Assembly: GCF_023898315.1 (NCBI RefSeq)
Contig: NC_064619.1
Span: 499,692,594 to 499,756,593 of the forward strand
DNA length: 64,000 bases
Reading direction: 5' to 3'
DNA from: Schistocerca nitens
Lineage: Eukaryota; Arthropoda; Insecta; Orthoptera; Acrididae
Made by a program: the position numbers and the translations under genes. Shown here piece by piece: positions 20,435 through 31,331 of this stretch. How positions within the stretch are numbered: the stretch's first letter is position 1; every line of letters begins with the position of its first letter. A model generated the notes under the pieces. The model ran no database searches and was not told the origin of the DNA. It worked only from the letters and a program-made list of their open reading frames with translations.

Positions 20435-21370
20435 AGATGTAATGACAATTTCCGAGGTACCCCAAGGAAGTGTGATTGGACCTTTACTGTCTAGGCTGCA
20501 TATGAATGAACAAGTAGAAAACGTTGGACGCTCTTTAAGAACGTTTACATACGATGTGATTGTGTTAACAAAGCCGTAATACCAGGAGACTGCATCGATT
20601 TGCAGATTGACCTGCAGAGGATTGATGAATGATGCAGGCCCTCGCAGTTGACCCTGAATGTAAACATTGTAACATATGACCCATACATAGAAAAAGAAAT
20701 CCACTACCGTACAACTACACTATTAACGACTAACTGCTGGAAGCAATATCTGCAGTAAAACATCCAGGAGTAAGTATCCAGAGCAACCTCAAGTGGAATG
20801 ACCACGTAAGTGGAATGACCACATAAAACAAATAGTGGGAGCAACAGATGCCAGACAGATTCATGGAAAGACTCTGAAGGAAAAGTAACTCCTACCGGGA
20901 GGAAGTGGCTTATAAGGTGCTTGTTCCACCGATTACTGAGTGCTGTTCATCAATGTGGGCTCCTTACCAGGTAATACTGATACAGGAGACATAAGAGATA
21001 CAACGAAGAGCGGCGCGTCTCGTCATGGGATTGTTTAGTCGGCGCGAGAGCGTTACCGAATCGCTCAACAAACTTTATTGGCAGACGCTACAAGAGAGGC
21101 GTTGTGCATCACGGAGAGGTTTACTACCGAAATTTCGAGGGAGCACTTAACGGGAATAGTCGGACAATGTATTACTTCCTCCCACATAACTCTCGCGTAG
21201 TGACCACGACGAGAAAGTTCGAGAAATTAGACCCAATACAGAGGCTTACCTACAACCATTCTTCCCGCACGCCATTCGCAAGTGCAACAGATTAGGGGGA
21301 ATCAGTTAGAGGTAGGAGAAGTGCCCTCCGCCACACACCATTAGGTGTTTGTGGAGTATGATGTAGATGA
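20435..21370 (+). pseudogene. jockey-like LINE reverse transcriptase 3' relic
   Basis: Starts in the conserved GVPQGSVxGPLL block (ISEVPQGSVIGPLLSRLHMN) and runs through the thumb and 3' region (KWNDHIKQIVGATDARQIHG, REHLTGIVGQCITSSHI) to the untranslated tail CCCTCCGCCACACACCATTAGG. Many stops and frameshifts. FADD is decayed to TYDVIVL. The same family occurs at 53205-54150, with the identical CCTCCGCCACACACC tail motif. Confidence 0.75.
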
Positions 21371-22823
21371 CGCATCCATTCGCCGCTCCACCATTATCTC
21401 CCCCCCCCCTCCCCCGCCACACGCCACCAGGGTGTACGTACTACAGACTTCCTGGCCTAAAAGCAATTTTCGCTTAGCGTTGTGAAAGCTGGTGACTGAA
21501 TCTGCGTTTGTGTACCTTCCCGACGACAGTCTCATAATCACTTGAGAAATGTGCCAGTGGCCGAAACCGTTTAAAAAATAATTGGTGCTGTAACATTTCC
21601 CATTTAACATCTGCATATGCTGGTACCCTGAACCATCATTTTCAATGTGCTTGAAAAAAAAACTATTATTTTTATTTTGTTTGTAAGTTGTAAGAGAGCA
21701 ACTGAAGGACTTAATCTTGAGGTAGGTAAAATCAATGCCTTAACATATGTTTGGTAGTGAAATTCGACATAAGATAGTCAGTCTCAATTTGAGAAGAAGA
21801 ATAATATCCACAGTTGCAATAACAGAAAATTGGTTTTTCTACTCATTACAGAAATAAAGCTTTCAGTAGATCCGAAAAGATTTCAACTACAAAAATTTTT
21901 GATGATTTGTCCAAGAATATAAAATATCTGACAGTCAGAAAAGAAAATTTTTTAAATAATCTCAGATCATTTCTTCTTGACAGCTACTCCTGTTCTGCAA
22001 ACGAATATTTAATTAAACACTGGTATAGCGTGAAGTATAACAGAACGTTCTTGAATTTCTGGACCACTTTTGTGAAATGTTTTGACAGAGATTAATAAAT
22101 TCATATTTAACAAATTTAAGCCAGTGGTGTCAACAGTAAATATTTAGTAATGCACTGAAACAAATCTTATATACTTAGCATGTAAACCGACTCGTTCCAC
22201 ATCTTTTCGGCATAAACCGCGTAACCTGGAACAGGTAACCACTTAACTAAGTGCCTAACTAACAAGCAACCTGAGACGCATCTGATCCCAACAAAAAAGG
22301 GCAACCTTGCTTACAGTAGTGGAAACGATGCCGCCAGCAGTGTGTGTAGTAGCGGAAGGGGGTCTTATGCAAGAATGGTAAGTCACGGTACACCATGTAG
22401 CGAGAAGGTGCTTCTTTTGAAGGAAACTTGGCGACCTGTAAATACGTGATTTCGCGTCGCAGCTGAGAAATTCTATCGAGGTCTGGTGACTGCGTGGAAC
22501 TGTTTTCCTTGTTTTTGGATGCACCATCAATTTTTAGCAAAGGCAACATTAGGGACGTTAACATTCACCCCACACATTGGAAATATTTCCGAATAAGATG
22601 TTTCCAGTATCGGCATGGAAATACTTACGCTCACAAAGCAAGGACAACTAATCCATAGTTACAGAGTTTTGTAGCCTGACATCCTCAGTACGCTAATTTT
22701 AACCCAGTCCAACAACCTTACATTGAACTGGGTATCAGAGCGCCCAAATATATGCATAGATCTATAGTTAAGCGTGCTAAATCGCATAAGAAGTCATACA
22801 GCAGGTGTTGAACAACTTAATTG
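21371..22823. other. no recognisable gene
   Basis: AT-rich sequence. Overlapping minus-strand frames at 22255-22564 have no recognised family signature. Confidence 0.4.
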
Positions 22824-23012
22824 ATCACAAAGTATGCGGACGCGTTTCGGAATTATTTCCATCTTCAGAAATCCAGGTGAAAAGGTAGTACAAGTAATCT
22901 GTCATCTCATTTTACGTGCACAACTGATAAAGCTCTTGTCTTTGTGCTACCTTTGCATTTGGATTTCTGAAGGTAGAAACAATTCCGAAACGCATCACGA
23001 ATACTTTGTGAT
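22824..23012. repeat. foldback repeat with ~70-bp arms
   Basis: Arms 22824-22893 and 22941-23012 are imperfect reverse complements (about 80% by eye), sharing ATCACAAAGTAT, CGTTTCGGAATT and CTTCAGAAATCCA blocks. Spacer about 47 bp. The CTTCAGAAATCC...TTCCGAAACG pattern resembles Penelope-like terminal sequences. Confidence 0.75.
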
Positions 23013-23207
23013 GTGGTCATTCTTCACCTTCTGGATGATTTCTTTCGTGAGGCCGAGCCAGCTTAATTACAGATCTTCGCATATTTACTACAGTGGTGAC
23101 TTTATGTCACATGTTTGTTTCGTACCACGTAGCTTTATTCGAGAATTACAATCAAATGAGTACATCTAGCTGCACACGGGCGTTGATATAAGTCAATTAA
23201 GACAGTT

Positions 23208-23287
23208 GAAAATGTGTACCCCGACTGGGACTTGAACCCGGGATCTCCTGCTTACATGGCAGACGCTCTATCCATCTGAGCCACTGA
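23208..23287 (-). mobile_element. tRNA-Thr-like SINE module, minus strand
   Basis: Reads on the minus strand GTGGCTCAGATGGATAGAGC (box A), an anticodon-like arm TCTGC-CATGTAA-GCAGG with TGT in the anticodon position, and box B GGGTTCAAGTCCC. Position 33 is A instead of the invariant T, and the acceptor end is not tRNA-like, so this is a SINE head, not a functional tRNA. Confidence 0.75.
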
Positions 23288-23375
23288 CAATATAGTGCGG
23301 GACAACAAGTTGCTAATGTGGGTCTCACTGGAGGCGTGCCAGAGATAAGTCACAGCAGTCGTACTATCCTCTGTG

Positions 23376-23455
23376 TCCTCGGTGGCTCAGATGGAGAGCG
23401 TCTGCCATGTAAGCAGGAGATCCCGTGTTCGAGTTCCGATCGGGGCACACATTTT
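23376..23455 (+). mobile_element. tRNA-Thr-like SINE module, plus strand
   Basis: Mirror copy of the minus-strand module: CTCGGTGGCTCAGATGG-AGAGCG, the same CATGTAA loop, and box B TGTTCGAGTTCCG, slightly more mutated. Ends GGCACACATTTTCAACTGT. Confidence 0.75.
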
Positions 23456-23546
23456 CAACTGTCCCCGTTGACTTATCTCAACGCTTGTATGCAGCTTAGG
23501 GTATTCTTTTCATTGTAATTTCATTTAACGAGCTGCATGGTCACGG

Positions 23547-23583
23547 ATGGTATCTATTCTTTCGGAAAGAACAGATACCATCT
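23547..23583. repeat. short perfect-type hairpin
   Basis: GATGGTATCT pairs with AGATACCATC, then one A/C mismatch, then TTCTTT pairs with AAAGAA around a 3-base loop. Lies just beyond the right arm of the inverted SINE pair and may be part of that element. Confidence 0.75.
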
Positions 23584-24478
23584 TCATATATTTATCCGAA
23601 AAGTCGAAATCATTCACCAGGTTTCGGTTTGGGGGAACTCAATTTTACCATAAATGAACTACAACTTATGGAACATTTTCCACGAAGATTGAGCACTGTA
23701 ATTGTTGCAAAAGTAAATGCTGTATTACATGGTTGCTTCTTACAGAACAAAATTAGCCAACGTACGTAGCCTTTTGGACACATAGTATAATTTTTCAGCA
23801 TTACAATTAGCTTTTAAAAAACTGTGGGCAATGTTGACTAACGAAATAGTTGAATCTAATGAGAGAGGTGATGTGCATACCCATCTGTGGAGTTTGTGGA
23901 TGGAACATAACGTGAATTGAAAAATGTGTGCCATGGGTGCGGCGTTATGAGGATCGCAGTCAGATATTGAGGGTATATGCCGACTTTGTGTCGCTGTTCC
24001 CCTCTTACATTATTTAAACCAGTAACACCTCAACTTTGTGGCGGACAGAGAGGGGAGCGATGCATAAAACAGAACTGTACAATTATGTATAACTGAACAC
24101 ATATCTGTAGTCGTTTCTCTCGTCAGTGACGCACGAAACGGCGCTCACAGACGTGCAGCTATGTATACATTCCACGTAATTGAATGCAAATGTTAGAGTT
24201 GGTTTTATTTCAATTCGTATTTGCTTTCCTTACTCCCTTCACGAAATTGCACATCGCTGTGGTAATATTTATACAGTTCAGTAAACTTTATCGAACGTTG
24301 GCCGAATTACGACACCTGTCGTCCAGTTCCCACGACCTAAAAAGAAAGGATTTTTTTTTTCAGTTTGCTCTCTGGAAGTGGCAGGAGGGGATTGCGGGTG
24401 GGAGGACAATGCCATGAAACGTACTACACTGTGCAACTGCTCCAAGCGATATACGACTGCTCTGGCGTGACGAAAATA
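23584..24478. other. no recognisable gene
   Basis: AT-rich unrecognised sequence up to the TA site of the next Tc1. Confidence 0.4.
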
Positions 24479-25660
24479 CACTACTAGCCATTAAAATTGC
24501 TACACCACGAAGATGACGTGCTACAGACGCGAAATTTAACCAACAGGAAAAAGATGCTGTAATATTCAAATGATTAGCTTTTCAGAGCATTCACACAACG
24601 GTGGCGCCGGTGGTGACACCTACAACATGCTGACATGAGAAAAGTTACAAACCGATTTTTCATACACAAACAGCAGTTGACCGGCGTTGCCTGGTGAAAC
24701 GTTGTTGTGATGCCTCGTGTAAGGAGGAGTAAGGCGAACCATCACGTTTCCGACTTTGATAAAGGTCGAATTGTAGCCTATCGCGATTGCGGTTTATCGT
24801 ATCGCGACATTGCTGCTCGCGTTGGTCGAGATCCAATGACTGTTAGCAGAATATGGAATCGGTGGGTTCAGGAGGGTAATACGTAACGCCGTGCTGGATC
24901 CCAACGTCCTCGTATCACTAGTAGTCGAGATGACAGGCATCTTATCAGCATGTCTGTAACGGATCGTGCAGCCACGTCTCGATCCCTGAGTCAACAGATG
25001 GGGACGTTTGCAAGACGACAACCATCTGCACGAACAGTTCGACGACGTTTGCAGCAGCATGGACTATCAGCTCGGAGACCATGTCTGCGGTTACCCTTGA
25101 CGCTGGATCACAGACAGGAGCGCCTGCGATGGTGTACTCAACGACGAACCTGGTTGCACGAATGGCAAAACGTCATTTTTTCGGATTTTCCCTGCGAAAC
25201 CCTACATTTCAGCAGGATAATGCCAGACCGAGTATTGCAGGTCTGTAACGGCCTTTCTGGATACAGAAAACGTTCGACTGCTGCCCTGGCCAGCACATTC
25301 TCCAGATCTCTCACCAACTGAAAACGTGTGGTCAGTGGTGGCCGAGCAACTGGCTCGTCACAATAAGCCAGTCACTACTCTTGATGAACTGTGGTATCGT
25401 GTTGAAGCTGCATGGGCAGCTGTACCTGTACACGACATCCAAGCTCTGTTTGACTCAATGCCCAGGCGTATCAAGGCCGTTATTAGGCCCCCCCTACGGC
25501 CAGAGGTGGTTGTTCTGGGTATTGATTTCTCTGGATCTGTGCACCCAAATTGCGTGAAAATGTAATCACATGTCAGTTCTAGTATAATATATTTGTCCAA
25601 CGAATACCCGTTTATCATCTGCATTTCTTCATGGTGTAGCAATTTTAATGGTCAGTAGCG
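24479..25660 (+). mobile_element. Tc1 element, family T (copy A), internally deleted
   Basis: Terminal repeats CACTACTAGCCATTAAAATT and, at the right, AATTTTAATGGTCAGTAGCG, flanked by TA at 24477-24478 and 25661-25662. Same family as 51729-53132 (copy B) and 59520-60379 (copy C). Shorter than copy B (1182 against 1404 bp) because a central piece of the transposase gene is lost at about 25183. Confidence 0.92.
24710..25565 (+). pseudogene. Tc1 transposase pseudogene, family T copy A
   Basis: MPRVRRSKANHHVSDFDKGR starts at 24710, continuing CGLSYRDIAARVGRDPMTVS (first HTH). A stop occurs at WVQEGNT*, then RRAGSQRPRIT and the second HTH. The first catalytic motif is cut: VIFSD is followed directly by sequence that normally lies ~75 codons later. 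The second Asp (QDNARP) and SPDLSPTENVW survive in other frames, with I to T just before the Glu. C-terminal ELWYRVEAAWAAVPVHDIQA is open. Confidence 0.9.
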
Positions 25661-26017
25661 TACAATGGTAGGGGAGAGAGTTGTTGTGCCTTTGTACACC
25701 TTTCATAATTAAGCCTCTAATCAGCCTTGTAATACAAGTTTAACTAATTTTCATATTGTAACTACGTAGAATTTCCCGGCGTAGTAAGTCTTGAAAATCT
25801 TTTCGGGTTTGCTGCTGGATCCTAAAATCAATTTGACTCGATATTTCGGCGATCCAACTGGTCGCCATCTACAGGAGAATGCTGCTTCACTGATGAGTCC
25901 CGCTGAGAACTGACGCCAGGCTGCAAATCGACGTCCTATATAGTCCGTCGTTCAGTATACGGCGCATGCGCCGCCAATCACGTTTGCTGCCCTCCAAGAC
26001 TGGGAGGTGGCGCCGCC

Positions 26018-26136
26018 GCTTCCAATGTGCGTTTACCGCGATGTCGCCAAACACGGATGCGACCATCATGATGCTGTAAACAGAACCTAGATTCATCCGA
26101 AAAAATGACGTTTTGCTATTCGTGTAACCAGGTTCG
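26018..26136 (-). pseudogene. Tc1 fragment (family T) next to the Penelope coding region
   Basis: About 118 bp match, in the same orientation, the segment at 52348-52466 of Tc1 copy B, covering VIFSDESRFCLQHHDGRI and the following codons (CATGATGGTCGCATCCG on the minus strand). Located inside the Penelope element between the left repeat and the gene. It overlaps the same part that is missing from copy A 0.8 kb to the left. Confidence 0.8.
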
Positions 26137-26142
26137 TCGCAC

Positions 26143-26770
26143 TCAGGGCCGAACCGAAGAACGTTCAATTTTGTTGCGGGATAGTACAGGATTCCACGTC
26201 CTACTAAAAGGAAACCCATTGTGTCTGTTGATTAAATTATCCTTCAACCTGTTTTCAAGCGCCTCTTTATTGACACTATTCCAAAAACGGGAATTGTTGG
26301 CCATTACCGCAGTTTCATCAAATCTCTTATTGTGTGCCTCATTTAGGCAGTGTTCTGCTACTGCCGATTTTTCCGGCTGTTGTAGCCTCGTATGACGGCG
26401 AAGTTCCACACAACTGTCATGAACTGTGCGAATCGAACGGCCAATGTAAGGCTTCCCAGTTAGACACGGAATTTTGTATACACCGGGTTTCCTAAGCTCG
26501 AAATCATCTTTCACAGAGCCGAGAAGTGCCCTAATCTTAGAATGTGGACGAAACACACTCTTAATGTTAAAATTCCTTAAACTTCGTCCAATCTTAAACC
26601 ATATGCCTCCAGCGTAAGGAAGAAAGGCCACCTATCTATGTTCCTCTTCATGCTTCTCCAGAGATGGTCCAAACTCAATAGCCCGACGAATCTGCTTCTC
26701 GGAATATCCATTTTCCTTAAAAACAGCTATCAAATGCGCAAGTTCTGTGATGGGCAGCGCAAGCGTCGTG
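26143..26770 (-). pseudogene. Penelope-like protein C-terminus with GIY-YIG endonuclease domain
   Basis: Starting at the minus-strand end near 26770: LAHLIAVFKENGYSEKQIRR, EFGPSLEKHEEEHR, then a stop. The open frame 26631-26143 continues WFKIGRSLRNFNIKSVFRP, KDDFELRKPGVYKIPC (GIY-type strand), GKPYIGRSIRTVHDS (YIG strand), the Arg-rich helix ELRRHTRLQ, KSAVAEHCLNEAHN and ETAVMANNSRFWNSVNKEALE with the catalytic-type Glu. This domain nicks DNA for insertion in known Penelope elements. The conserved Cys/His region is present but the reverse transcriptase catalytic core is absent. Confidence 0.85.
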
Positions 26771-26945
26771 TACTGAAAGGTGGTCTATATAGGACGCCGA
26801 TTTGCAGCCTGGCGTGAGTTCTCAGCGGGACTCATCAGCAGAAACAGCATTCTCCTGAAGATGGCGATCAGTTGGATGGCCTAAATATCGAGTCAAGTTG
26901 ATTTTAGGATTCGGCAGCATACCCGAAGAGACTTTCAATAATTTT

Positions 26946-29696
26946 CATATACTTTTTTTAAATGATGGAATCCAGTTTTCATGTGCTGCAATCTTTTACT
27001 GGAATTGTAAAAGCTACTCTGGAAAATTAAGATTTTTCCAAATATGAAAACATGTTCCAAACTGAAACATGGCCATGAATCTAGGAACAAATATTCGACT
27101 GAACATTAAAAGCGTTGCAATCGAGAAAATCTTTGTAGTGCCGTGTTTTACAGTCTGTTATATTATTATTCTATTACACACCAATAATCGGTAAGTGTAA
27201 TGAAGTAAGCAGAATTATTGTCAAAAACCAGTTAAAAATTAAATAAATTTAGAAATAAAAACTATTGCAAACTAACACAGATTTCCATGCAGGTAGAACT
27301 GCTGAGACAATAACGAAACTCAGTTCCTTTGTGTGTATCACATGTCTCATGGTAAAAGTACTTCTTCTGTTGAAAGGTACATGATGGTGCACAACAGGCG
27401 AAGTAGGGCGTAACTGTTCACGTGTTATATAAGTATTTCCAAAAATATATAGCACTTTATTCATCATAAAATTCTATACCTGAATAAGTAACAATAAACA
27501 GCACTTAAATATATAGATTTTGAAATATTTAAAATGCTGCATAAAACACAACCTCACGTATAATAACAACAGAAACTGTAGAAAATGGCGGAAACTGCTT
27601 AAGGCGGTCTCTAGCGCGCATTTATTTGATTCTAAAATCTGTCACGAGACTGAAGTACAGACTAATAAACCCCCGTGTGTTTCTAAGCACAACACTCTCC
27701 CCTACTTGTAACCATTAAAGTCGATGCTGTTAAATCTCTTAATGACTTGATAGGTTACAATTACTTATGAATGGCTTTGTGGTCTACTAGTTAAGTATTG
27801 TAGGGTTCCTCGTTCGATACTCAGTCACCACCTACGATTTTTCTGCGGTGGGAACCCTGTCAGTAACAGTGCAGTAACCACGGAAACGTGCAGTTGGACC
27901 ATGTGGTCTAAGATCATCTGTGACAGAAGAACATATCGCCATATGTTCATTACCACGAGAGAGCGCCTCCTTTTCCTCATTTAGTTTCAAATTTTTTAAG
28001 GTCACAACATAGAACAAGAAGCCCGCGAGCAAATGTGTGTTTTATGGACTAACGATACTGACCTCGGTAACATTGCAGTCTGGTCCCTTTAATCCCCCAA
28101 ACCAACCAATCAGTAACATTCTTTTTCCGAAGTATGTGTCATAAGCTTCTTGCTGGCAGCGGTTTATATCTACAGCTTTAAGCAAGCAAACTAGAGATAG
28201 TTATGCGATGGCTTAGGTTCACAATGGAATTAGTCTTTAAGGGAACTATCCTTTTTATACTAGTCAGCATTACAATTTTCGATAGGGGAATGTATAAGAT
28301 TATACAACATTCGAGTCGCACTAATTTGGATTTCTCATTTGCTCAGAATTAATTCAAGTGTTGTGTACCTTTATCATCAAAATTTATAACGCATATATAG
28401 CGTGGCATTTCGTTTTTTCTCGGTATTAACTCTGAGTTATGGTTCTTGGGTTAATTCCTGGTAGGTTTCCCTTCTTCACCGATCACTTTGAAACACTTAT
28501 GTTGTTGTTCTACCTCTTCCAAAATTTTGTCTTTCACCTATTAGTTATTGTTCTAAATTAATTTTTCTATCAGGTTCACATTTGTTTTCAAAGACGACAC
28601 TTGGAAGAGAAATTACTTAGGACATTTTATGTTATTTTATTTTTCTATGTAGCCATTTGTGACCAGCAGCCTCAAACTTTCTCATGTACTCGGTGCTGGG
28701 GTATCAACCTGCATGATATGGCAATATGGCGGCGTCGCTGCAAGACAATGGAGGTTGCCTTTCTTTCCTTCTCTGGGAGGCGAGGGAGAATTTATTTGGC
28801 TTTATTTTCAAACTTAGTTGTCGGGACAAGTTTCAGCGGCAGAAGCGAACTTTCCAGCCGTCTTCAAAGTCAAGGCGTTTGATTGGTGTTGTAGTTTTCC
28901 ACGTAAAATAGTCGAGAACATTCCCGAAGCTTTCTCTGTTCTGAAAGAACTGAAGCCAAAGACCGCCGGCGCCTTTTCAGCCTCTGTCATGGGCGTAGAG
29001 CGTCACGTTTTTAGCGGGCGTAAGAGACTGGTGAGTTAGGCACTCCGTCCATAGGGGACTATCTCGGAAGAGAGTGGATCGCAAAAGATTGAGACAGGCA
29101 CTCTGCTTTCCGGACCCGCTGAGTATGGTTGCTCTGCTTGGATGTGGATTGTAATTTTAAGTCGGGTTGTAATTTGCGCATTAAGACACGTTTAAATATG
29201 TTGGTATATGGAGTTACTGTTTATCTTTTAAATTACTACTTACCTTTCAATTATTTATCTTTATATTATGTGTGAAATTTTGTTATTTGGAGTGTACCTT
29301 AGTATCATGAAATCAAATTTTTGGCGACGCTCTACGTTATTCGTAGTTGTACCGATTCTCCCACTACAAAATCCTTAAATACAGCTAGATATTCTCATTT
29401 CTCACTATGGTATGAAATGAAATGTGGTCATCCACCAGAGCTATTTAATTAGCAACCAGATCAGCTGGAGACATCGCGGGCCCGCGACTCTAGCGGGTTC
29501 CATTATTTTATTGTAAAAGAATCCTACCTTAATTTTACTGTTACTGCAAAGCACAGTTTTCCCTTCTTACATTTCACTATCGGTCTGGTAGCCCAAAGTT
29601 AGTGCATGACAGTGACGCCCACCTAAAATAAACCACAATCCCTGTGGATAAAGAGGTTTCTCGGCGCCGATCGTCATACAAATTTTTTATATCCCC
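26946..29696. other. AT-rich sequence without a supported gene
   Basis: No frame resembles a known family. A TTTTTGGCGACGCTCTACG block at 29319-29337 resembles the primer-binding region of Gypsy-type LTR elements, and about 28650-29310 could be a decayed LTR, but no second LTR or TG...CA boundary could be fixed. A tRNA-like fragment may lie at 27775-27830. Confidence 0.35.
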
Positions 29697-29706
29697 CACC
29701 ACCTTT

Positions 29707-29899
29707 TGGCCGAGCGGTTCTAGGCGCTACAGTCCGGAACCGCGTGACCGATACGGTCGCAGGTTCGAATCCTGCCTCGGGCATGGATGTGTGTGATGTC
29801 CTTAGGTTAGTTAGGTTTAAGTAGTTCTAAGGTCTAGGGGACTGATGACCTCAGAAGTTAAGTCCCATAGTGCTCAGAGCCATTTGAACCATTTGAACT
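29707..29899 (+). mobile_element. tRNA-derived SINE, head type 1
   Basis: Forward full-length copy with box A TGGCCGAGCGG, box B GGTTCGAATCC and tail GTGCTCAGAGCCATTTGAAC. Ten-base target duplication CACCACCTTT at 29697-29706 and 29900-29909. Confidence 0.95.
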
Positions 29900-29909
29900 C
29901 ACCACCTTT

Positions 29910-30884
29910 ATCAGTATAGGGCTACAGCAGTTAGGAATGGTTAATGAGATATGCTGATAACATTCTGTTCGGTATTAACCTTTATCAATAAATAAGCATG
30001 TTCATGAATGTCAGTTCAATGTTAATCAAAATTATTCCGAATTCGAATCTATTTATAGAGCAAATATGTCAGAGGGTTGGCAGAAATGCAAGTTATGAAG
30101 TAAAAAGAATAAATTATTCACCAAATGGTCGTCCCAGGTTTTAGCTTTCCGTTTGCCTTCACTTTGGTCAGACCTTTCAAAATCATGGTGTTTAAATATT
30201 TCATAATCAAGTCAGAATTCGGTATGATCCTGCACTTGTAGTGAACGAGCAATTGATATAAGGACGTGGTAAAAATCAGAACACTCCGTGCTCTCAGATA
30301 ACAACTGCTGCCGATTTTAAGACAACGCCCTTAAGTTGGCACTTCCAGCCATGTTCAGTTAAGAATAAATACAGGGACAACGTTTGATTTTGGCTCCAAC
30401 TAACAGGACAAAAATCAACAAAAATTAAACATGTACATCCATTTCAAATTATATATATATAAAAGAAAACAAAAAACGCGTCACTCTCCATGGATGCGGC
30501 TGTCAAATGGTACAAGAGGCACTGAAGTCGCCAGTTACAAAGGAATAACGGCTATTAGGTTCGTTTTTTCCTTTCATCGTATCTTACCATCAAATGACGC
30601 CTTTCCCTGCATTTGTCGTTCATTGCCTCAAACTACTACGACAACATTCTTGAAATGCACCTCTATCGGCCACAATGCATTATGGTAGACGAAAAGCAGC
30701 CGCACTATAGATTCTAATACTTCTAAACTTAAAATCATGAGCACATAGTAATTTTTCTAGGACGCGGCTCGGTGGGACTGCTGACTGACAGTAGCAGATC
30801 TGTCTTTAAACGCAGAAAGCGAACTAAAATAGAACTCGCTGCTCGTAGCACATACAAAACGGAGTAGGTTTCGTTAGTGATTTA
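29910..30884. other. no recognisable gene
   Basis: AT-rich unrecognised sequence with short frames only. Confidence 0.4.
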
Positions 30885-31060
30885 AGCACTGTTACTTATT
30901 CAGCAAAGTACGAGCTATCAGAATGTCGGATTGGTCTTGTGACTGGATTCAGGACTTCCTGGCAGGAAGCTCTTAAAGAGGCGAAATGGTCAGAAAGTGA
31001 CTTCGAGAGCATCTCAGGGATGTGTCTAAGGAAGTTGCCCTTTGTGACATCACGGATTGT
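30885..31060 (+). pseudogene. possible jockey-like LINE reverse transcriptase scrap
   Basis: The block CDWIQDFLAGSS resembles the CDWIxDFLxxR segment that precedes the SGVPQGSVLGP motif in jockey-type LINEs of this window. Preceding sequence YELSEC-like is decayed, and the following motif is not readable. Weak. Confidence 0.35.
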
Positions 31061-31206
31061 GTCGGACGCTGCGTGAGGCTGTACGCGGGTGAAGCTGTTA
31101 TTCACTGGTAAGTCTCAACAGGAATAGATTACTGCGCAATGCAAGAAGATATCAGCGAAAGACAGAACTTTGATGAAATATGTAAACATTCGCAGATATA
31201 CTACAT

Positions 31207-31331
31207 TTTAATACAATATCAGCGAAATCAGATCACAAATCTCGACGTGCAACACAGAGTAAATGACAATAATTTAATACAATATCAGCGAAAGCAGATC
31301 ACATATCTCGACGTGCAACACAGAGTAAATG
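31207..31331. repeat. 66-bp tandem duplication (two units)
   Basis: ATACAATATCAGCGAAA at 31211 recurs at 31277; units continue CAGATCACA(A/T)ATCTCGACG and CAACACAGAGTAAATG. Only about two substitutions separate the units, so the duplication is fairly young. Confidence 0.85.

Larger units (their letters stand above)
23140..23525. repeat. inverted pair of tRNA-Thr-like SINEs
   Basis: Left arm about 23140-23290 and right arm about 23372-23525 are reverse complements beginning at ATTACAAT and including a whole tRNA-like module each. Central spacer of about 80 bp is unique. Arms diverge by perhaps 15%, more than in the 1558-2600 palindrome. Confidence 0.8.
25790..26944 (-). mobile_element. Penelope-like element with inverted terminal repeats
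   Basis: Inverted repeats at 25790-25960 and 26771-26944 share TCTTTTCGGGTTTGCTGC-like ends, CTGATGAGTCCCGCTGAGAA, GGCTGCAAATCG and CCTATATAG blocks. Between them a minus-strand gene fragment encodes the C-terminal reverse transcriptase edge and a GIY-YIG endonuclease, the diagnostic combination of Penelope-like elements. Most of the reverse transcriptase is missing. Confidence 0.85.

Noticed and set aside
29707..29790. Possible tRNA-Ser/Leu gene
   Set aside because: Same head repeats many times with SINE tails and target duplications.
31211..31331. CRISPR-like direct repeats
   Set aside because: Only two adjacent units without spacers, in an animal genome; simple tandem duplication.
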